Shown: piece by piece, positions 62,733-64,000 of the stretch
Layout of the letters: each line of letters begins with the position of its first letter
How positions within the stretch are numbered: position 1 is the first letter of the stretch
Made by a program: the position numbers and the translations under genes
Notes under the pieces: model-generated
The model's database searches: none
What the model was told of the DNA's origin: nothing
The model's input: only the letters and a program-made list of their open reading frames with translations
Assembly (NCBI GenBank): GCA_036365515.1
Contig: CM070873.1
Location: 69,065,529 to 69,129,528 of the forward strand
DNA from: Torymus aiolomorphi
Lineage: Eukaryota > Arthropoda > Insecta > Hymenoptera > Torymidae
Reading direction: 5' to 3'
DNA length: 64,000 bases

Positions 62733-64000
62733 AACAATATTATTATTTGTACAGTCATGAAAAAAATTATTACCATTTGTAGAGTTCTTATTGAATAGAT
62801 GAGATTAGTCATACAGTTAGTTTCGAAGAGTTTTTTGCATTACTTGACTATCGATAATTGATTTCACAACTTTCGTTTGTTTGATTTGCAGTGAACAATT
62901 TGAATGTACTTACTTACGTATAATTTGTTCTGCATACAATGATTCAAAGAATTAAAAGACTTTTTCTCTGGTATTCATTTGATTTCTTTTAAAAAATTAT
63001 AAATATTATTATTTTATAGATTATACATACAGAAAAAACGTCGATACTTGCCTTATTTTATACTTTCGTAGAAAGTTTTATATAATAACACTACTATTAT
63101 TTGTACAGTCATGAAAAAAAATATTATTTGTACAGTCATGAAAAAAAATATTACCATTTTAGATCCTACATTCATATAGATCGCAACATAGTGAACACAT
63201 TTTTAAATGGATTTTTCAAATTCACTTATTTATTTATTCCTTAATTTCCTTTTATTTTTTCATTTATGCTTTTCACTTTACAACACTTTTATATACATAC
63301 ACAAAATGACGTAAGTACATTTGACTCGCATAAGAACCCACAAATGTATTTCACTAGGGAGCATCATGTTTTTATTATATTACAAAGAACAAGTTATATC
63401 ACAAATGCCGAAAATCTTATTTCTCTGTGCTAATTTTTGTTGTTTATTTTAAATAGTTTTAGCACACTCACACATATAACAAATTCATGTTCCAAGGTTC
63501 ACTCACATAAGATATTAGATCCATAAATCACCAACATAATAAATAATTTTTAAATCCATTTTTTAAATTTACTTATTTACCCGCACTTTTTCTATTATAA
63601 ATATAATAATACATTAAACTTTAATCAGAACAGTCCAACTTTTTACTTCAACAATTAACGGTGTCTGTGAAAATAAGATAATCTAAAAAGTTTACTAATA
63701 TGTTTGCCCGTTGTTTTCTCAAATTATTGAACCATCAATTAATATAATAGAATCATATTTCAGGGTTCAATTACTTATAAACCCTACATTCATATAGATC
63801 ACAACTCAGTCAACATATTTTTAAATGTATTTTTTAAATTCACTTATTTATTTACTCCTGTCCTTTTTTTCATTTATGCTTTTCACTTTACAGCAGTTTT
63901 ATCAAAATGCACAAAATGAGGTTTATTTCATTGACATAAAAGCCAACTATATATTTTATTTATCACACAAAGCACTGATTAGACGTCACTTTTTAATAAT
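62733..64000. repeat. Degenerate tandem array continuing past the window
   Basis: Segments of the palindrome arms recur here in direct order. TTTGTACAGTCATGAAAAAA occurs near 62636, 62746, 63102 and 63127. CTTTCGTAGAAAGTTTTATA occurs near 62711 and 63063. A segment beginning CCTACATTCATATAGATC occurs at 63165 and 63783, spacing 618 bp. The array is AT-rich, non-coding and runs off the right edge. Confidence 0.65.

Overview
This window is eukaryotic DNA with almost no protein-coding content. It alternates AT-rich stretches with short CpG-rich islands and carries long (GA)n, (CT)n, (GT)n and (AC)n tracts. It also holds many TA-flanked MITE-like elements, foldback elements, a 5'-truncated non-LTR retrotransposon and tRNA-derived modules. 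The texture resembles an insect, perhaps a hymenopteran such as a chalcid wasp. That is inference from composition only. The only host gene sequence I recognise is a broken first coding exon of a SART3-like splicing factor. No tRNA, rRNA, CRISPR or complete host gene is visible. Most short open frames are chance products of repeats and CpG-rich DNA.

Layout. Positions 1-24,400 are mostly unique DNA with about eighteen CpG-rich islands. They are interrupted by a small MITE (5461-5713), a larger terminal-inverted-repeat (TIR) element with a tRNA-like cargo (7776-8871) and a foldback element (13792-15193). Positions 24,400-38,200 are a dense AT-rich repeat block. It holds a truncated foldback relative, a second cargo-bearing TIR element (25599-26928), an inverted-repeat structure enclosing the SART3-like fragment (26935-29608), dispersed and tandem repeats, and a nested TIR element (34253-36932). 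Positions 38,200-58,800 return to the island landscape, with a CR1/L2-like retrotransposon tail (44447-45170), a TA-flanked MITE (49079-49560), a foldback with 30-bp internal repeats (51654-52079), two hairpin elements (52761-52967 and 53037-53194) and a palindromic MITE (55101-55353). Positions 58,800-64,000 are AT-rich and dominated by a 2.8 kb inverted repeat (59926-62732), with 1,099-bp arms in perfect register, followed by a degenerate tandem array.

Two signals span the whole window. First, most CpG-rich islands outside the repeat block show the same polarity on the + strand: C- and A-rich on the left, G- and T-rich on the right, with the flip inside the CpG core. Second, two minus-strand sites (10567/10568 and 44361/44362) join a pyrimidine-rich 3' splice site directly to a 5' splice site, as recursive splicing points do. 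This suggests the window may lie inside a very long intron of a gene read right to left. Neither signal can be settled without transcript or replication data.
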